DNA from: Methylopila sp. M107
Lineage (GTDB): Bacteria; Pseudomonadota; Alphaproteobacteria; Rhizobiales; Methylopilaceae
Assembly (NCBI RefSeq): GCF_000384475.1
Contig: NZ_ARWB01000001.1
Span: forward strand, 2,915,038-2,979,037
Length of the DNA stretch: 64,000 nt
Direction of reading: 5' to 3'
Position 1 is the stretch's first letter, and each line of letters begins with the position of its first letter. The translations under genes were made by a program, and so were the position numbers. A model generated the notes under the pieces. It saw only the letters and a program-made list of their open reading frames with translations, searched no databases and had not been told where the DNA came from. This document shows, piece by piece, positions 34,701 to 43,798 of the stretch.

Positions 34701-34869
34701 GCCGCTCGGCTACGCGATGGTCGGCGGGTTGGCTGTCAGCCAGCTGCTGACGCTGTTCACGACGCCGGTCGTCTACCTCTACCTCGACCGCCTGGAGCGC
34801 CGGTTTCGCCGCGGCCACGACGCGCGGGAAGCGGACAGGGGCGGAGAGAAGGCGCAACCGGCGGAGTGA
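31714..34869 (+). CDS. RND multidrug efflux permease (MdtB/MuxB-like)
   Basis: A 1051-residue HAE1-type RND transporter with twelve transmembrane helices and two large periplasmic loops. Proton-relay Asp pair in VGFVVDDAIVVIENI (about 410-411). The N-terminus SGPFIRRPVATWLAMAAILL resembles MdtB/MuxB-type pumps. GTG 31714 overlaps the adaptor stop. No outer-membrane factor gene is present here, so it would borrow a TolC-type channel. Substrate not predictable. Confidence 0.92.
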   Translation: MIPDGQAAHSGGVSGPFIRRPVATWLAMAAILLIGLAAFMRLPVAPLPQIDFPTIQINASLPGASPETMAASVAQPLEREFAQIPGVAELTSVSAVGATTITAEFDLDRNIDAAAQDIQAAINSASGDLPANLPAPPTYRKTNPADSPILLISARSDTMPVIEVNDLVDSRLAQQISQIKGVGQVTIGGEQKPAIRVEIDPAKIASKNLTLEDIRGVMATVTSDSPKGAIDGARRQLTIYADGQLAEAAKWNDVVLAYRDGAPIRVRDVGHAVSGPEDRLQAAWVNGKSGLFLVIRKQPGANVVDTVDAIKAELPRLTASLPPDLKVEILSDRTTTIRASLHEVELTLIITIALVVAVIFVFLRSAQATIIASLAVPISLLGACALMYAFGYSLNNLSLMALVIAVGFVVDDAIVVIENISRHIEEGMKPYAAALKGAGEIGFTIVSISVSLVAAFIPLLLMGGIVGRLFREFAMTVAITIAVSAVVSLTLAPMLSARMLRDEHGAKHGALYRGIEAFFNGMVRGYGRGLDVVLRFQFFTLLTFFATIGFSVWLFVTIPKGFFPQQDTGLITGASEAAQDVSFDEMARRQQALDAIVNADPAVETSASLIGSGGGAQAPNAGRNFIQLKPQDQRDATADQVIARLRPKLAQVEGATMLLQSAQDVRLGGRRTRTQFQYVLQDADFDSLKAFAPRALEAFRGLPELRDVASDQQDSGATLALKIDRDQASRYGVQPKVIEDTLYDAFGQRQVAQFSTQVNTYKVILEAPRIERGDVETLSRLYVRAGNGEQVPLSALATWTRDETAPLTINHQGMFPAVTLSFNLAPGVALGQATAAIENTMRGLGAPASMIGSFAGTAQAFQKSISTVPLLILAALVAVYIILGVLYESFVHPLTILSTLPSAGVGALGILHLAGYDFSLIALIGVVLLIGIVKKNGIMLVDFALVAERTEHLTPEAAIRKACLLRFRPILMTTMAAMLGGVPLMLGTGVGFELRQPLGYAMVGGLAVSQLLTLFTTPVVYLYLDRLERRFRRGHDAREADRGGEKAQPAE

Positions 34870-34872
34870 ACT

Positions 34873-35073
34873 CTTGATCCTCCTCCATGCGGCACGCATG
34901 GGGGAGGGGGACCGCGCGGAGCGCGGTGGAGGGGGCGGACGTAGGGCACGACGATCTGGCCTCGTGCGGAAGCGAAGCAAGAGTCGCGCCTTTCGACGAA
35001 ACCACGGCGCGAGACCGCCCCCTCCACCATGCTCCGCATGGTCCCCCTCCCCCGCTGGCGCAGGGGAGGAACC
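34873..35073. repeat. Large palindromic repeat, copy 1 (about 200 bp)
   Basis: Left arm has CATGCGGCACGCATG and GACCGCGCGGAGCGCGGTGG within G-runs; right arm is its inverted counterpart (CCGCCCCCTCCACCATG). The middle about 70 bp is unique. It follows the RND pump stop directly. Confidence 0.9.
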
Positions 35074-35086
35074 TGGGCGGCGCCGC

Positions 35087-35294
35087 CTGATCCTCCTCCA
35101 TGCGGCACGCTTGGGGGAGGGGGACCGCGCGGAGCGCGGTGGAGGGGGCGGACGTAGGGCGCGCGCGGATGCAGCAGCTCTTTTGGCCGGAGCGGGAGTC
35201 GCGCTCGCTGGCGAAACCACGGCGCGAGCCCGCCCCCTCCACCATGGCTCACGCCATGGTCCCCCTCCCCCGCGCAAGGCGCAGGGGAGGAACC
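35087..35294. repeat. Large palindromic repeat, copy 2
   Basis: Tandem copy of the preceding element with the same arms (GGACCGCGCGGAGCGCGGTG near the left) and a partly different middle. The two copies fill most of the 630-bp gap before the FMN dehydrogenase gene; 35295-35518 holds its leader and no other gene that I can support. Confidence 0.9.
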
Positions 35295-35518
35295 AAAGGG
35301 CGACCTGTTGGCGTCGATCCCGCCGCGTTTGCATCTCTGCACGACCGCCGCCCGCGCGCTGCCGGTCCCGCATGAAGCTTGTCGCCCGAACCGCATGGAC
35401 AGTGGAACTGGAGGACGTCTAATCTCTCATCATGATCGAACGATAGGCAAATCCGATCGTTTCTTCCCGCCGAGTCGTCCGACCGCACGCCCCTCGCTTC
35501 ATGCGCATGGAGACCCCC

Positions 35519-36814
35519 GTGTCCGACGATCGCGACGACCTCCGCTCCCACTTGGCCGGTTCGGGGGCGCCCGACCGGCGCGCCTTCATCCAGTTCCTCG
35601 CGTCGAGCCCGCTGCTGACCTCCGCCGGCGTCAGCACGCTGGTTGGCGCGCTCACCGCGGGCGGGGGCGCGCTGGCGCAGAGCTATGACGTGCTGCGCGC
35701 GCCGGCCTCCAAGGTCGGCGACGTCATCGACAGCCCCGAACAGGCGCTCAACGTCATGGACTTCGAACCGGCCGCCAAGAAGGCGCTGCCGCCGGCGCAT
35801 TACGGCTATCTCGCGAGCGGCGTCGACGGCGACGAGACTCTGCGCGCGAACCATGAGGCGTTCTCAAAGATCCGCATCCGGACCCGGCGGCTGATCGACG
35901 TCCGCAAGATCGACACCAGCATCACCATCCTCGGGCAGACATACAACAGCCCGATCATGCTGGCGCCGGTCTCGAGCCAGGGGGCGTTCAATCCGGAAGC
36001 CGAAGGCGCGGTGGCGCGAGCGGCGAAGGTGCAGGGTCACGGCATGATCCTGTCGACGGTCGGGAGCACCTCGATCGAGGACGTCACCAAGGATCGCGGC
36101 GCGCCGGTCTGGTACATGCTCTACCCGACCGACGACTGGAACGTCACCGAGGCGCTGGTGAAGCGCGCGGAGGCGGCGGGCGCGCCCGCCATCGTGCTGA
36201 CCGTCGACCGGCAGGGCGGCCGCAACACCGAGACGCTGTTCCGTCTGCCCCGCGACGACACCCGCGACTGCAAGATGTGCCACGGCGGCGGCTTCGCGAA
36301 CGAGGTCAGCCGCAAGCCGATGTTCGACGATCTCGACGTGTCGAAGGTCAACAACCTCTATGGCACCGGCATGACGTGGGAGTTTGTCGACCGCTTGCGC
36401 AAGATCGTGAAGGGCAAGCTGGTGCTGAAGGGCATCGTGACCCATGAGGACGCCAAAGAGTCGCTCAACCACGGCGTCGACGCGCTGATCGTCTCGAACC
36501 ATGGCGGCCGCGCGGAGGAGAGCCTCGAGGCGACGATCGACGCGCTGCCCGAGGTGGTGAAGGCGGTCGACGGCAAGATCCCGGTGCTGATCGACGGCGG
36601 TTTCCGGCGCGGCACGGACGTGCTGAAGGGGCTGGCGCTCGGCGCGAGCGCCGTCTGCATCGGGCGGCCCTATTGCTGGGGCCTCGCCGCCTTCGGCCAG
36701 CCGGGCGTCGAGGCGGTGCTGAAGATCATGCAGCGCGAGTTCGAGACCATCATGCGCCAGGTCGGCGCGGTGAAGATTTCGGAGATCACGAGCGAGGACG
36801 TCACGCGCGGGTGA
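35519..36814 (+). CDS. Exported FMN-dependent alpha-hydroxy-acid dehydrogenase (LldD-like) with CXXCH
   Basis: A 431-residue protein. The N-terminus has DRRAFIQFLASS followed by a hydrophobic Ala/Gly stretch ending ALAQ, resembling a Tat-type signal. The TIM-barrel core contains YGYLASGVDGD, LAPVSSQGAF, the catalytic His in VSNHGGR (about 327-332), IDGGFRRGTD and IGRPYCWGLA, all typical of FMN alpha-hydroxy-acid oxidases/dehydrogenases such as lactate dehydrogenase. Unusually, residues 251-255 read CKMCH, a c-type haem motif, in the loop where the substrate lid normally lies. GTG 35519 is chosen because GGAGA precedes it by 5 nt; ATG 35501 is the alternative. Electron acceptor and substrate unknown. 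Confidence 0.85.
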   Translation: MSDDRDDLRSHLAGSGAPDRRAFIQFLASSPLLTSAGVSTLVGALTAGGGALAQSYDVLRAPASKVGDVIDSPEQALNVMDFEPAAKKALPPAHYGYLASGVDGDETLRANHEAFSKIRIRTRRLIDVRKIDTSITILGQTYNSPIMLAPVSSQGAFNPEAEGAVARAAKVQGHGMILSTVGSTSIEDVTKDRGAPVWYMLYPTDDWNVTEALVKRAEAAGAPAIVLTVDRQGGRNTETLFRLPRDDTRDCKMCHGGGFANEVSRKPMFDDLDVSKVNNLYGTGMTWEFVDRLRKIVKGKLVLKGIVTHEDAKESLNHGVDALIVSNHGGRAEESLEATIDALPEVVKAVDGKIPVLIDGGFRRGTDVLKGLALGASAVCIGRPYCWGLAAFGQPGVEAVLKIMQREFETIMRQVGAVKISEITSEDVTRG

Positions 36815-36828
36815 GGCGGCGGCGCTCC

Positions 36829-37099
36829 TTGATCCTCCCCCATGCCTTCATGGGGGAGGGGGACCGCGCGAGAGCGCGGTGGAGGGGGCGGGCGTAGAAC
36901 TCGACGGCCGACGCGCCTCATCCTAAGCGTCGCCTCCTCTGTTGCTCCCACGCATCAGCCGAGGAGGCGGAGCACGCGCGAGCCGTGATGGAGACGATCA
37001 CGTTTCAGGATGAGGCTCGAACGGAGACGGAGGCGCTCGACGCCCGCCCCCTCCACCGCCTTCGGCGGTCCCCCTCCCCCGCTTCGCGGAGGAGGAACC
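36829..37099. repeat. Large palindromic repeat, copy 3 (longer middle)
   Basis: Left arm TTGATCCTCCCCCATG...GACCGCGCGAGAGCGCGGTGG; right arm CCGCCCCCTCCACCG...GGAGGAGGAACC. The middle segment is about 150 bp and unrelated to copies 1-2. It fills the 348-bp gap between the convergent dehydrogenase and SURF1 genes; 37100-37162 holds a further short hairpin-rich stretch and no gene. Confidence 0.88.
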
Positions 37100-37162
37100 A
37101 GAAAGCGCCCTTTTCGCGAGATATCCCGCAAGGGGGAGGGGACAGGTCGAGCCCCCAAAACC

Positions 37163-37903
37163 TCACCCGCGCTTGACCTCGTGCCGCGCGATCAGCGCCG
37201 CTCCGATCAGCGTCCCCGCCGCCAGCGCGAACCACGTCAGCGCGTAGATCAGATGGTTGTTGCGGAACGCGATGACGGTAAGCCCGCCGATCGGCCAGCC
37301 GCCGGGATTGGGCGTCGCGTCGGCGTCGACGAAATAGGGCGCGACGGGGCCCTCGAGCCCGCGCTTGCCCGCGATCGCAGCGACGTCGCGCGAGCGCCAG
37401 ACATCGGCGGCGGGGTCGTTCGACCGCAGGAAGGCGCCCTTCGGCTCGCTGACGCGCAGCAGGCCCGCTATGGCCGATGGCCCGGCCAGATGGCCCGATG
37501 GCCGCATCGACCGGTCGCGCATCTGTGGCGAGACGAAGCCGCGATTGACGAGGACCGTGAAACCTTGGTCGGTCTTGAGCGGCGTCAGCACCCAGAAGCC
37601 GGCGCCGTAGTCGGTGACGGCCTGCACAAGCGTCTCGGCGTCATGATCGAAGACGCCCGAGAGCTTTACGCGGCGGTATTCGGCTGCGTCCGAGGTGAGC
37701 GCCGCCCAGTCTTCCGGGCCCGGAGGCGCGGAAGCGGCGGCGTGGGCGCGGGTCTCGACCCGCTCGATCAGGTCGAGCTTCCAGGCGCGGCGCTCGATCT
37801 GCCAGAGGCCGAGCGACGCGAAGCCTATGGCCAGCAGGCCGCCGGCCAGGCCGACCGCGGCGAGCTTCGCCCGAGACCGACCGCGCCCGCCGCCCGCCGT
37901 CAC
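37163..37903 (-). CDS. SURF1 family oxidase assembly protein
   Basis: A 246-residue protein with two transmembrane helices (near residues 16-33, LAAVGLAGGLLAIGFASL; and near the C-terminus, LIYALTWFALAAGTLIGAAL) and a periplasmic domain with GFWVLTPL, VLVNRGFV and GGWPIGG, the SURF1 pattern. GTG 37903 overlaps the cyoD stop. It is the last gene of the cyo operon and presumably helps haem insertion or assembly of this oxidase. Confidence 0.9.
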   Translation of the reverse strand: MTAGGGRGRSRAKLAAVGLAGGLLAIGFASLGLWQIERRAWKLDLIERVETRAHAAASAPPGPEDWAALTSDAAEYRRVKLSGVFDHDAETLVQAVTDYGAGFWVLTPLKTDQGFTVLVNRGFVSPQMRDRSMRPSGHLAGPSAIAGLLRVSEPKGAFLRSNDPAADVWRSRDVAAIAGKRGLEGPVAPYFVDADATPNPGGWPIGGLTVIAFRNNHLIYALTWFALAAGTLIGAALIARHEVKRG

Positions 37904-38355
37904 TTGTGCGGCGGTTTCGCCGGGGCGGGCTTCGCGGGCGGCGCCGTCATCTCGTGCCCGCCGGCCGGCATCGGGGCCATGTTCTGGTGCAGATGCGACA
38001 TGATCCACATCGAGCCCGACAGCGCGATCACCACCACGACGATGGTGAAGATCGCGGCGAGAAGGTTCCAGCCGCCCTCCGACTTCGGGTTCATGTGGAG
38101 GAAGTAGACCATGTGGACGAAGATCTGCGCGACCGCGAAGATCATCACCACGACGGCCGCCGTGATCGGGCTGCGGAACACGTCGCCCATGATGATCCAG
38201 AACGGGATGGCGGTCAGGATCACCGACAGGGTGAAGCCCGTCAGATAGTCCTTCATCGTGCCGTGATAGGCGACGCCGTCATGGTCGTGGTCGTGGCCAT
38301 GGTCGTCGTGACCGTGCGCGCCGTGCGCGCTGTCGCTCGCTCCGGCGGCGCTCAT
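37900..38355 (-). CDS. cyoD: Cytochrome bo3 quinol oxidase subunit IV
   Basis: A 151-residue membrane protein with a His/Asp-rich N-terminus (GHDDHGHDHDHDG), three transmembrane helices and a Pro/Ala/Lys-rich tail. Order cyoA-B-C-D-surf1 and a stop/start overlap with cyoC and surf1 fix its identity. The His-rich head might bind metal ions; CyoD otherwise stabilises the oxidase. Confidence 0.9.
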   Translation of the reverse strand: MSAAGASDSAHGAHGHDDHGHDHDHDGVAYHGTMKDYLTGFTLSVILTAIPFWIIMGDVFRSPITAAVVVMIFAVAQIFVHMVYFLHMNPKSEGGWNLLAAIFTIVVVVIALSGSMWIMSHLHQNMAPMPAGGHEMTAPPAKPAPAKPPHK

Positions 38356-39005
38356 GCCATCGATCCCATCAGATAGACGAAGGTGAAGACGCCGATCCAC
38401 ACGACGTCGAGGAAGTGCCAGAACATCGACAGGCAAATGAGCCGCCGGCGGTTCGCCGGGATCAGCCCGTGCTTCGCGACCTGGACCATCAGCGTGACGA
38501 GCCAGATGCAGCCGAAGGTGACGTGCGCGCCGTGGGTGCCGACCAGCGTGAAGAAGCTCGACAGGAAGGCCGAGCGCTGCGGCGTCGCTCCCTCATGGAT
38601 CAGGTGGTAGAACTCGTAAAGTTCGAGCGACAGGAACGCCGCGCCGAACAGCCCCGTGACGAACAGCCAGAAGAGCGTCGTGCCCTTGTGGTTCTGCTGC
38701 ATTTCCAGCATCGCGAAGCCGTAGGTGATCGACGACGCCAGCAGGAAGGCGGTGTTGATCGCGACGAGCTTCAGGTCGAACAGGTCGGCGCCCGAGGGCC
38801 CCGCCGCATAGTTGCGGCCGAGCACGCCATAGCAGGCGAACAGCACCGCGAACAGCAGGCAGTCGCTCATCAGGTAGAGCCAGAAGCCGAGCAGCGTCCC
38901 GTTCTCGGGGTGATGCTCCTCGCGCAGGTAGAAGGTCGCGCCCGCGTCGCGCTCCGGCGTTCCGGCGCTGGTGGAGGGCGTGTCCGCCGTGATCGCTGTG
39001 CTCAC
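38352..39005 (-). CDS. cyoC: Cytochrome bo3 quinol oxidase subunit III
   Basis: A 217-residue haem-copper oxidase subunit III-like protein with five transmembrane helices (LLGFWLYLMSDCLLFAVLFA and others) and the lipid-binding-region pattern ELYEFYHLIHEG. The GTG start at 39005 follows the cyoB stop by 2 nt; its stop overlaps cyoD. Confidence 0.92.
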   Translation of the reverse strand: MSTAITADTPSTSAGTPERDAGATFYLREEHHPENGTLLGFWLYLMSDCLLFAVLFACYGVLGRNYAAGPSGADLFDLKLVAINTAFLLASSITYGFAMLEMQQNHKGTTLFWLFVTGLFGAAFLSLELYEFYHLIHEGATPQRSAFLSSFFTLVGTHGAHVTFGCIWLVTLMVQVAKHGLIPANRRRLICLSMFWHFLDVVWIGVFTFVYLMGSMA

Positions 39006-39007
39006 CG

Positions 39008-41011
39008 TCAGGCCCTCGCCGCGAGCAGGCGGGTGCGCGCGTTTTCGGTGTCGACCACTTGCGCGGCCGGGATGTGGAAGTCGCGCTTGTAGTTGAAGGT
39101 GTGGACGATGGCGGTCGCCACCAGCGCGACGAAGCTCGCGGCCGCGAGCCACCAGATGTGCCAGATCAGCGCGAAGCCGCAGACCGTCGCGATCAGCGAC
39201 AGGATGGCGCCAGCCCCGGTGTTCTTCGGCATGTGGATCGGGATGAAGCCCTCGGTCGGCCGGACGTAGCCGCGCCGCTTCATGTCCCACCACGCGTCGA
39301 GGTCATGGGCGACCGGCGTGAACGCGAAGTTGTAGGCGGGCGGCGGCGAGGAGGTCGACCATTCGAGCGTCCGCCCGTTCCACGGATCGCCCGTCGTGTC
39401 CCTCAGCTCCTCGCGCTTCGTGAAGGAAACGTAGAGCTGCAGCAGGAACGCCCCGATGCCGGCGGCGATCAGCAGGGCGCCGAAGGCCGCGATCACGAAC
39501 CAGATCTGGAGCGAAGGATCGTCGAACTTCGACATGCGCCGTGTCACGCCCATCAGGCCGAGAATGTAGAGCGGCATGAAGGCGAACCAGAAGCCGATCG
39601 ACCAGCACCAGAACGAGACGTGGCCCCAGAACGGCGCGAGCTTGAAGCCGAAGGCCTTCGGGAACCAGAAGGTGATGCCGGCGAACATGCCGAACAGCAC
39701 GCCGCCGATGATCACGTTGTGGAAGTGCGCGATCAGGAACAGCGAGTTGTGCAGCACGAAGTCGGCCGGGGGTACGGCCAGCAGCACGCCCGTCATGCCG
39801 CCGATCGTGAAGGTGATCATGAACGAGATCGTCCACATCATCGGCAGTTCGAAGCGGATGCGGCCTTTGTACATCGTGAACAGCCAGTTGAAGATCTTCG
39901 CGCCCGTCGGGATCGAGATGATCATCGTCGTGATGCCGAAGAACGAGTTCACGCTCGCGCCGGACCCCATCGTGAAGAAGTGGTGGAGCCAGACGAGGTA
40001 GCTGAGGATCGTGATGACGACGGTCGCGTAGACCATCGAGGCGTAGCCGAACAGCCGCTTGCCGCAGAAGGTCGCGACGACTTCGGAGAACACGCCGAAG
40101 GCCGGCAGGATCAGGATGTAGACCTCCGGGTGGCCCCAGATCCAGATCAGGTTCACGTACATCATGGCGCTGCCGCCGAGATCGTTCGTGAAGAAGTTGG
40201 TGCCGACATAGCGGTCGAGCGACAGCAGCGCGAGCGTCGCGCCCAGCACCGGGAAGCTCGCCACGATCAGGATGTTGGCGCAGAGCGCCGTCCAGGTGAA
40301 CACCGGCAGGCGCATCATGGTCATGCCGGGCGCCCGCATCTTCACGATGGTGGCGATCAGGTTGACGCCCGAAAGCGTGGTGCCGACGCCCGCAATCTGC
40401 AGCGACCAGATGTAGTAGTCGACGCCGACGCTGGGCGAAGCGTGGATGCCTGAGAGCGGCGGATAGGCGAGCCAGCCGGTCTGCGCGAACTCGCCGATGA
40501 ACAGCGACGCCATGACCAGTACGGCGCCCGCCGTCGTCATCCAGAACGAGAAGTTGTTCAGGAACGGGAAGGCGACGTCGCGCGCGCCGATCTGCAGCGG
40601 CACGACGTAGTTCATCAGGCCCGTGACGAACGGCATCGCCACGAAGAAGATCATGATCACGCCATGCGCGGTGAAGATCTGGTCATAGTGGTGCGGCGGC
40701 AGGTAGCCCTCGGCGCCGCCGAACGCGATCGCCTGCTGCGCGCGCATCAGCAGCGCGTCCGAAAAGCCGCGCAGCAGCATGACGAGACCGAGGATCATGT
40801 ACATGATCCCGATCTTCTTGTGGTCGATGGAGGTGATCCACTCGCGCCACAGCCAGCCCCAGAGCTTGAAATAGGTGAGCGCCGCGAACAGCGCGAGGCC
40901 GCCCACGGCGACGCCCGCGAAGGTCGCGAGCAGGATCGGCTCGTGATACGGGATCGCCTCGAGCGAAAGTCGTCCGAAGAGGAAGCTTTCGGGGGTCTGT
41001 GCGCCGGTCAT
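39008..41011 (-). CDS. cyoB: Cytochrome bo3 quinol oxidase subunit I
   Basis: A 667-residue catalytic subunit with the family's fifteen-helix layout. It shows [14 protein letters not shown] (CuB His and cross-linked Tyr, about 294), [10 protein letters not shown] (CuB His pair), and [12 protein letters not shown] (haem ligands). It oxidises ubiquinol and reduces oxygen while pumping protons. ATG 41011 matches the CyoB N-terminus ([16 protein letters not shown]); upstream in-frame sequence lacks conservation features. Confidence 0.95.
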   Translation of the reverse strand: MTGAQTPESFLFGRLSLEAIPYHEPILLATFAGVAVGGLALFAALTYFKLWGWLWREWITSIDHKKIGIMYMILGLVMLLRGFSDALLMRAQQAIAFGGAEGYLPPHHYDQIFTAHGVIMIFFVAMPFVTGLMNYVVPLQIGARDVAFPFLNNFSFWMTTAGAVLVMASLFIGEFAQTGWLAYPPLSGIHASPSVGVDYYIWSLQIAGVGTTLSGVNLIATIVKMRAPGMTMMRLPVFTWTALCANILIVASFPVLGATLALLSLDRYVGTNFFTNDLGGSAMMYVNLIWIWGHPEVYILILPAFGVFSEVVATFCGKRLFGYASMVYATVVITILSYLVWLHHFFTMGSGASVNSFFGITTMIISIPTGAKIFNWLFTMYKGRIRFELPMMWTISFMITFTIGGMTGVLLAVPPADFVLHNSLFLIAHFHNVIIGGVLFGMFAGITFWFPKAFGFKLAPFWGHVSFWCWSIGFWFAFMPLYILGLMGVTRRMSKFDDPSLQIWFVIAAFGALLIAAGIGAFLLQLYVSFTKREELRDTTGDPWNGRTLEWSTSSPPPAYNFAFTPVAHDLDAWWDMKRRGYVRPTEGFIPIHMPKNTGAGAILSLIATVCGFALIWHIWWLAAASFVALVATAIVHTFNYKRDFHIPAAQVVDTENARTRLLAARA

Positions 41012-41024
41012 CGGAGCTGGCCTG

Positions 41025-42203
41025 TCATTCCGGGGATGCCGAGCGGGCGGAACCCGCACTTGCCGAGGACGCCAGGCGGGCGAGGCCCGCGCCTGACTGC
41101 GAAGGGTCGAGCGCGGCCCGCTTGCCGATCGGGGCGGCGAGAGGCGCCTCCACGGTCCGGCCGTCGCGCGGCGCTTCAGGCGTGCAGATCGCCGCGACGT
41201 AGCGGACCGGCGGCGCGACGCGGCCGCCCTGCGGCTCGGTCCGATGGTAGGCGACCGAGAACACGGCGCCGAGACCGGCCAGCCCCATGCCGCCCTGCGC
41301 GTCGACCCGCATCATGTCCTTGACGCACATCCGCGCCGTGTCGACGCAGCGGTTGAGGATCGCGTCGTAGAGGTCGGGCGCGGCGGAGGCGTATTTGCGC
41401 GGCGCGACCCGGACGCTCGGCCTTTCGAGCTCGATGAAGCCCGGGCGGTCGAGCGCCTGGCCCGACGCCTTCACGCTTTCCACCCACTTGTCGAAGTCGG
41501 CCTGGTCGAGGCCGTGGAACTTGAAGCGCATGTCCGAGAAGCCGGCGCCGCTGTAGTTCGCCGAGAAGCCGTCGAACACGCCGGGCTTGTTGATCACGGC
41601 GTGCAGCTTCGTCTCCATGCCGGGCATGGCGTAGATCATGCCCGCAAGCGCCGGCACGTAGAACGAGTTCATCACGGAGGACGAGGTGATCTGGAACGAG
41701 ATCGGCGCGTCGACGGGCGCGGCCAGCTCGTTCACGGTCGCGACGCCGTAGTCCGGATAGAAGAACAGCCACTTCCAGTCGAGCGCGACGGCCTGCACCC
41801 GCAGCGGCTTCACGCCCGCGGGAATCGGCCGCGACGCGTCGAGCCGCGCCAGCGGACGGTACGGGTCGAGCAGATGCGTCGACACCCAGGTGATCGCCCC
41901 GAGCGCGATGATGATGACGAGAGGCGCCGCCCAGATGACGACTTCGAGGCCGGTCGAGTGATGCCAGTCGGGATCGTATTCGGCGTCCTTGTTCGTCGAG
42001 CGGTACTTCCAGGCGAACAGGATGGTGAGCGCGATCACCGGTATGATGATGATGAGCATCAGCACGGTCGAGATCACGACGAGATCGCGCTGCTGGGCGG
42101 CGATGTCGCCCGACGGCGACATCACGACCATCTCGCAGCCCGAGAGCGCGAGCAGGGCCGGAATGATCGCTAGAGCGCGGAAAAATCTGGCGAACGGTTT
42201 CAT
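41025..42203 (-). CDS. cyoA: Cytochrome bo3 quinol oxidase subunit II
   Basis: A 392-residue lipoprotein. Lipobox ALSGC at about 19-23, two transmembrane helices ([33 protein letters not shown]), and a cupredoxin domain with [13 protein letters not shown]. The CuA cysteine pair of cytochrome c oxidases is absent, confirming a quinol oxidase. The C-terminal about 40 residues are Ala/Ser-rich, longer than in E. coli. First gene of the leftward cyo operon. Confidence 0.95.
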   Translation of the reverse strand: MKPFARFFRALAIIPALLALSGCEMVVMSPSGDIAAQQRDLVVISTVLMLIIIIPVIALTILFAWKYRSTNKDAEYDPDWHHSTGLEVVIWAAPLVIIIALGAITWVSTHLLDPYRPLARLDASRPIPAGVKPLRVQAVALDWKWLFFYPDYGVATVNELAAPVDAPISFQITSSSVMNSFYVPALAGMIYAMPGMETKLHAVINKPGVFDGFSANYSGAGFSDMRFKFHGLDQADFDKWVESVKASGQALDRPGFIELERPSVRVAPRKYASAAPDLYDAILNRCVDTARMCVKDMMRVDAQGGMGLAGLGAVFSVAYHRTEPQGGRVAPPVRYVAAICTPEAPRDGRTVEAPLAAPIGKRAALDPSQSGAGLARLASSASAGSARSASPE

Positions 42204-42435
42204 CTTTTTATCGACCCGAGGCTTCGCGCCGTCGCTCTACGCCTCTGTTGTGCGATGCGACATTGGACGGTTTGTCCTATGGGCGAGAATGTCGCAAATG
42301 GTCTAGATGCGGGCGGCGCCTCCGAAGCGCATTGTAACCAACTTCGCGGCCCGAGTTCCAACTGGACCTTTGGCCTCGACGCCGGAAAGCGCTTAGTGTG
42401 GCGCCGCGGACGAAACCGAGGAGCGGCATCCGCCG
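42204..42435. promoter_or_regulatory. Divergent promoter region between cyoA and the MHS transporter
   Basis: 232 bp containing an 8-bp dyad TGCGACAT (42256-42263) / ATGTCGCA (42289-42296) with a 25-bp spacer, about 55 bp upstream of cyoA. It could be an operator for the oxidase operon; the regulator is unknown. Confidence 0.4.
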
Positions 42436-43749
42436 ATGAGCCAGGATATCGCAACGAACCCCGGCGCGATGGACCGCGCCACCGAGTCCCACGGCAAGGT
42501 GACGCCGGGCGAGATCGCGCTCGCGGTCGTCATCGGACGAACCTCGGAATATTTCGACTTCTTCGTCTACGGCATCGCCTCGGTTCTGGTGTTCCCGAAG
42601 CTGATGTTCCCGGAGATGGACCCCGTGATGGGGACGCTCTACTGCTTCGGCATCTTCGCGCTCGCCTTCGTGGCGCGACCCGTCGGCACGCTCATCTTCA
42701 TGAAGGTCGGTCAGCTCTATGGGCGCGGCGTCAAGATGACGATCGCGCTGCTGCTGCTGGGATCGTCCACGGCCGCGATCAGCCTGCTGCCGAGCTACGC
42801 GCAGGTCGGCTACGTGGCCGCCTGGCTGCTCGCGGCCTGCCGCATCGGACAGGGCCTCGGCCTCGCCGGCGCGTGGGACGGGCTCGCTTCGCTGCTGGCG
42901 CTCAACGCGCCGGCGGGAAAGCGCGGCTGGTATGCGATGATGCCGCAACTCGGCGCGCCGTTCGGCTTCCTGATCGCCGCCGGCCTGTTCGCCTTCTTCG
43001 TGACCTATCTCCCGCAGGAGGACTTCCTGAGCTGGGGCTGGCGCTATCCGTTCTTCTGCGCCTTCGCCGTCAATGTCGTGGCGCTGTTCGCGCGGCTGCG
43101 CCTCGTGCTGAGCCCGGCCTACAGCCAGATGCTGGAAACCCGCTCGCTGGCGCCCGTGCCGGTGTTCGACATGATTCGCGACGAGGGCTGGAACGTGCTG
43201 ATCGGCGCGTTCGCGCCGCTCGCGAGCTTCGCGCTGTTCCATCTCGTCACGATCTTCACGCTGAGCTGGGCGACGCTGTTCACCGGGATGGATGCGCGCA
43301 CCTTCCTGATCATCGAGATTTTCGGCGCGCTCGCGCTCGCGGCCGCCATCGTGGCCTCCGGCGTCATCGCCGACAGGATCGGCCGCCGCACGCTGATCGG
43401 CGCGTCGGCGGCCGCGATCGCCGTGTTCAGCTTCTTCACGCCCTGGCTGCTCGGCGGCGGCATCGTCGCACAGACGGCCTTCATCCTGATCGGCTTCACG
43501 CTGCTCGGGCTGACCTTCGGCCAGTCGTCCGGCTCGCTCACCTCGAACTTCTCGCCGAAGTATCGCTACACGGGCGCGGCCCTGACGTCCGATCTCGCCT
43601 GGCTGATCGGCGCGGGCTTCGCCCCGTTCGTGGCGCTCGGCCTGTCGAGCCAGCTCGGCCTGTTCATCGTGGGCGGCTACCTGATCTCCGCCGCGATCTG
43701 CACGATGGCCTCGCTGTTCATCAACCGCCAGCTGGTGATGAACGACTGA
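42436..43749 (+). CDS. MFS transporter, metabolite:H+ symporter (MHS) type
   Basis: A 437-residue, twelve-helix transporter. The N-terminal YFDFFVYGIASVLVFPKLMF and the loop LIFMKVGQLYGRGVKM follow the MHS subfamily (ShiA/ProP/KgtP-like), which carries organic acids or osmolytes with protons. It is divergent from cyo and convergent with the GH2 gene. Substrate not predictable. Confidence 0.85.
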   Translation: MSQDIATNPGAMDRATESHGKVTPGEIALAVVIGRTSEYFDFFVYGIASVLVFPKLMFPEMDPVMGTLYCFGIFALAFVARPVGTLIFMKVGQLYGRGVKMTIALLLLGSSTAAISLLPSYAQVGYVAAWLLAACRIGQGLGLAGAWDGLASLLALNAPAGKRGWYAMMPQLGAPFGFLIAAGLFAFFVTYLPQEDFLSWGWRYPFFCAFAVNVVALFARLRLVLSPAYSQMLETRSLAPVPVFDMIRDEGWNVLIGAFAPLASFALFHLVTIFTLSWATLFTGMDARTFLIIEIFGALALAAAIVASGVIADRIGRRTLIGASAAAIAVFSFFTPWLLGGGIVAQTAFILIGFTLLGLTFGQSSGSLTSNFSPKYRYTGAALTSDLAWLIGAGFAPFVALGLSSQLGLFIVGGYLISAAICTMASLFINRQLVMND

Positions 43750-43755
43750 GGACGG

Positions 43756-43794
43756 TTGATCCTCCCCCGCGCGTTCCGCGAATGGGAGGATCAA
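43756..43794. terminator. Bidirectional hairpin terminator
   Basis: TTGATCCTCCC (43756-43766) and GGGAGGATCAA (43784-43794) form a perfect 11-bp stem with a 17-nt loop, between the convergent transporter and GH2 genes. The arm sequence is the outer edge of the large palindromic repeats at 34873 and 36829, so this is probably a minimal member of that family. Confidence 0.65.
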
Positions 43795-43798
43795 GTCA

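Noticed and set aside
34779..35422. Several overlapping open frames on both strands in the gap after the RND pump
   Set aside because: They consist entirely of the two large palindromic repeats; composition and mutual overlap show no coding selection.
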